Shown here piece after piece: positions 63,946 to 64,000 of a stretch of DNA of 64,000 nt (the first letter of the stretch is position 1; every line of letters starts with the position of its first letter). The translations under genes were made by a program, and so were the position numbers. Under the pieces are notes generated by a model. The model made no database searches. It was not told the DNA's origin and saw only the letters and a list, made by a program, of their open reading frames with translations. The stretch comes from Camelus bactrianus (lineage: Eukaryota > Chordata > Mammalia > Artiodactyla > Camelidae): NCBI RefSeq assembly GCF_048773025.1, contig NC_133558.1, forward strand, positions 39,652,501 through 39,716,500, given 5' to 3'.

Positions 63946-64000
63946 AGCCCAATCATCTCCCCAAGCCCACATCAGCACCCCAAGCCCAATCATCTCCCCA
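63946..64000 (+). repeat. Consensus-like units at the window's right end
   Basis: The last 55 bases are plain 18- and 19-bp units, including one CAGCACCCC variant. There is no sign of a boundary, so the array continues beyond the window. Confidence 0.9.

Larger units (their letters stand above)
79..64000 (+). repeat. Satellite array of a 19-bp unit, cut off by the window's right end
   Basis: The whole stretch is head-to-tail copies of a unit with consensus CATCATCTCCCCAAGCCCA, always in the same orientation. Invariant-looking cores are ATCATCTCC and AAGCCC. Frequent length variants are 18 bp (CCCACATC reduced to CCCAATC) and 16 bp (one ATC triplet lost). Frequent base variants are CCCGCATC, CCTGCATC, CCCACGTC, CTCCCGAAG, ATGATC and ATGTCC. 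Because every kilobase carries its own pattern of variants, larger duplicated blocks can be recognised by eye and are listed separately. There are no spacers and no inserted unique DNA after position 78. The family is not one I recognise by name. Size and higher-order structure fit a eukaryotic satellite; chromosomal location (centromeric, subtelomeric or interstitial) cannot be told from the sequence. Confidence 0.97.

Noticed and set aside
79-64000. CRISPR array
   Set aside because: Repeats are contiguous, with no unique spacers of constant length, and no cas genes are present.
79-64000. Telomeric repeat
   Set aside because: The unit is not a TTAGGG-like short repeat; at 19 bp with long-range higher-order structure it is a satellite, though a subtelomeric position cannot be excluded.
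79-64000. CENP-B box as evidence for a centromere
   Set aside because: No unit variant I read resembles the 17-bp CENP-B box, so centromeric identity cannot be argued from it.
79-64000. Transposon, retroelement or other inserted mobile element
   Set aside because: Beyond the flank every stretch can be read as variants of the 19-bp unit. I saw no terminal repeats, no target-site duplication and no enzyme-like protein.

Overview
The window contains one thing: a very large, head-to-tail satellite (minisatellite-type) array that enters from a short AT-rich flank at the left end (about 1-78) and runs without interruption to the right end at 64,000, where it is cut off by the window. I find no protein-coding gene, RNA gene, transposon or CRISPR array that I can support. 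The basic unit is 19 bp, consensus CATCATCTCCCCAAGCCCA on the + strand (10 C, 5 A, 3 T, 1 G). Common length variants are 18 bp (AAGCCCAATCATCTCCCC) and 16 bp (one ATC lost, AAGCCCACATCTCCCC). The + strand is strongly C-rich and G-poor.

The organism is most likely a eukaryote that methylates CpG (for example a vertebrate or a plant); I cannot name the species. Two observations support this. At three positions of the unit the variants form the full CG / TG / CA set expected when methylated CpG decays. Among seven single-base differences I found between almost identical 10-kb copies, four are CpG transitions.

The array has at least three levels. Level 1 is the 16-19 bp unit. Level 2 is recognisable modules of variant units, including one of about 0.5 kb that is visibly repeated between 21.5 and 23.3 kb. 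Level 3 is large tandem duplications of 10,844 bp, 4,574 bp, 3,748 bp and 2,492 bp. Layout: 1-78 flank; 79-1,429 proximal array; 1,430-9,016 block U1, an older and shorter relative of the 10.8-kb unit; 9,017-11,439 'Y tail'; 11,504-15,251 block P1 and 15,252-16,473 its partial copy P2; 16,474-18,965 and 18,966-21,463 tandem 2,492-bp copies; 21,464-22,644 the 0.5-kb module region; 22,645-33,488 U2 and 33,489-44,332 U3, tandem 10,844-bp copies; 42,970-47,543 (A) and 47,544-52,117 (B), tandem 4,574-bp copies overlapping the end of U3 and the start of U4; 50,584-59,845 U4, a further partial copy of the 10.8-kb unit; 59,846-62,235 a second Y tail; 62,236-63,945 a copy of part of P1; 63,946-64,000 plain units.

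The many open frames on both strands are by-products of the repeat. The consensus has no stop in any + frame, and because 19 is not a multiple of 3 one frame passes through all three phases, giving a 19-residue Pro/Ser/His-rich peptide repeat. The longest open frame is 216 codons. The biological interest lies in the repeat dynamics: recent unequal exchange between copies, deletions in whole-unit steps, an exchange patch between blocks about 40 kb apart, CpG decay, and regularly spaced G-tracts on the - strand. All comparisons were made by eye on aligned segments and are not exhaustive.
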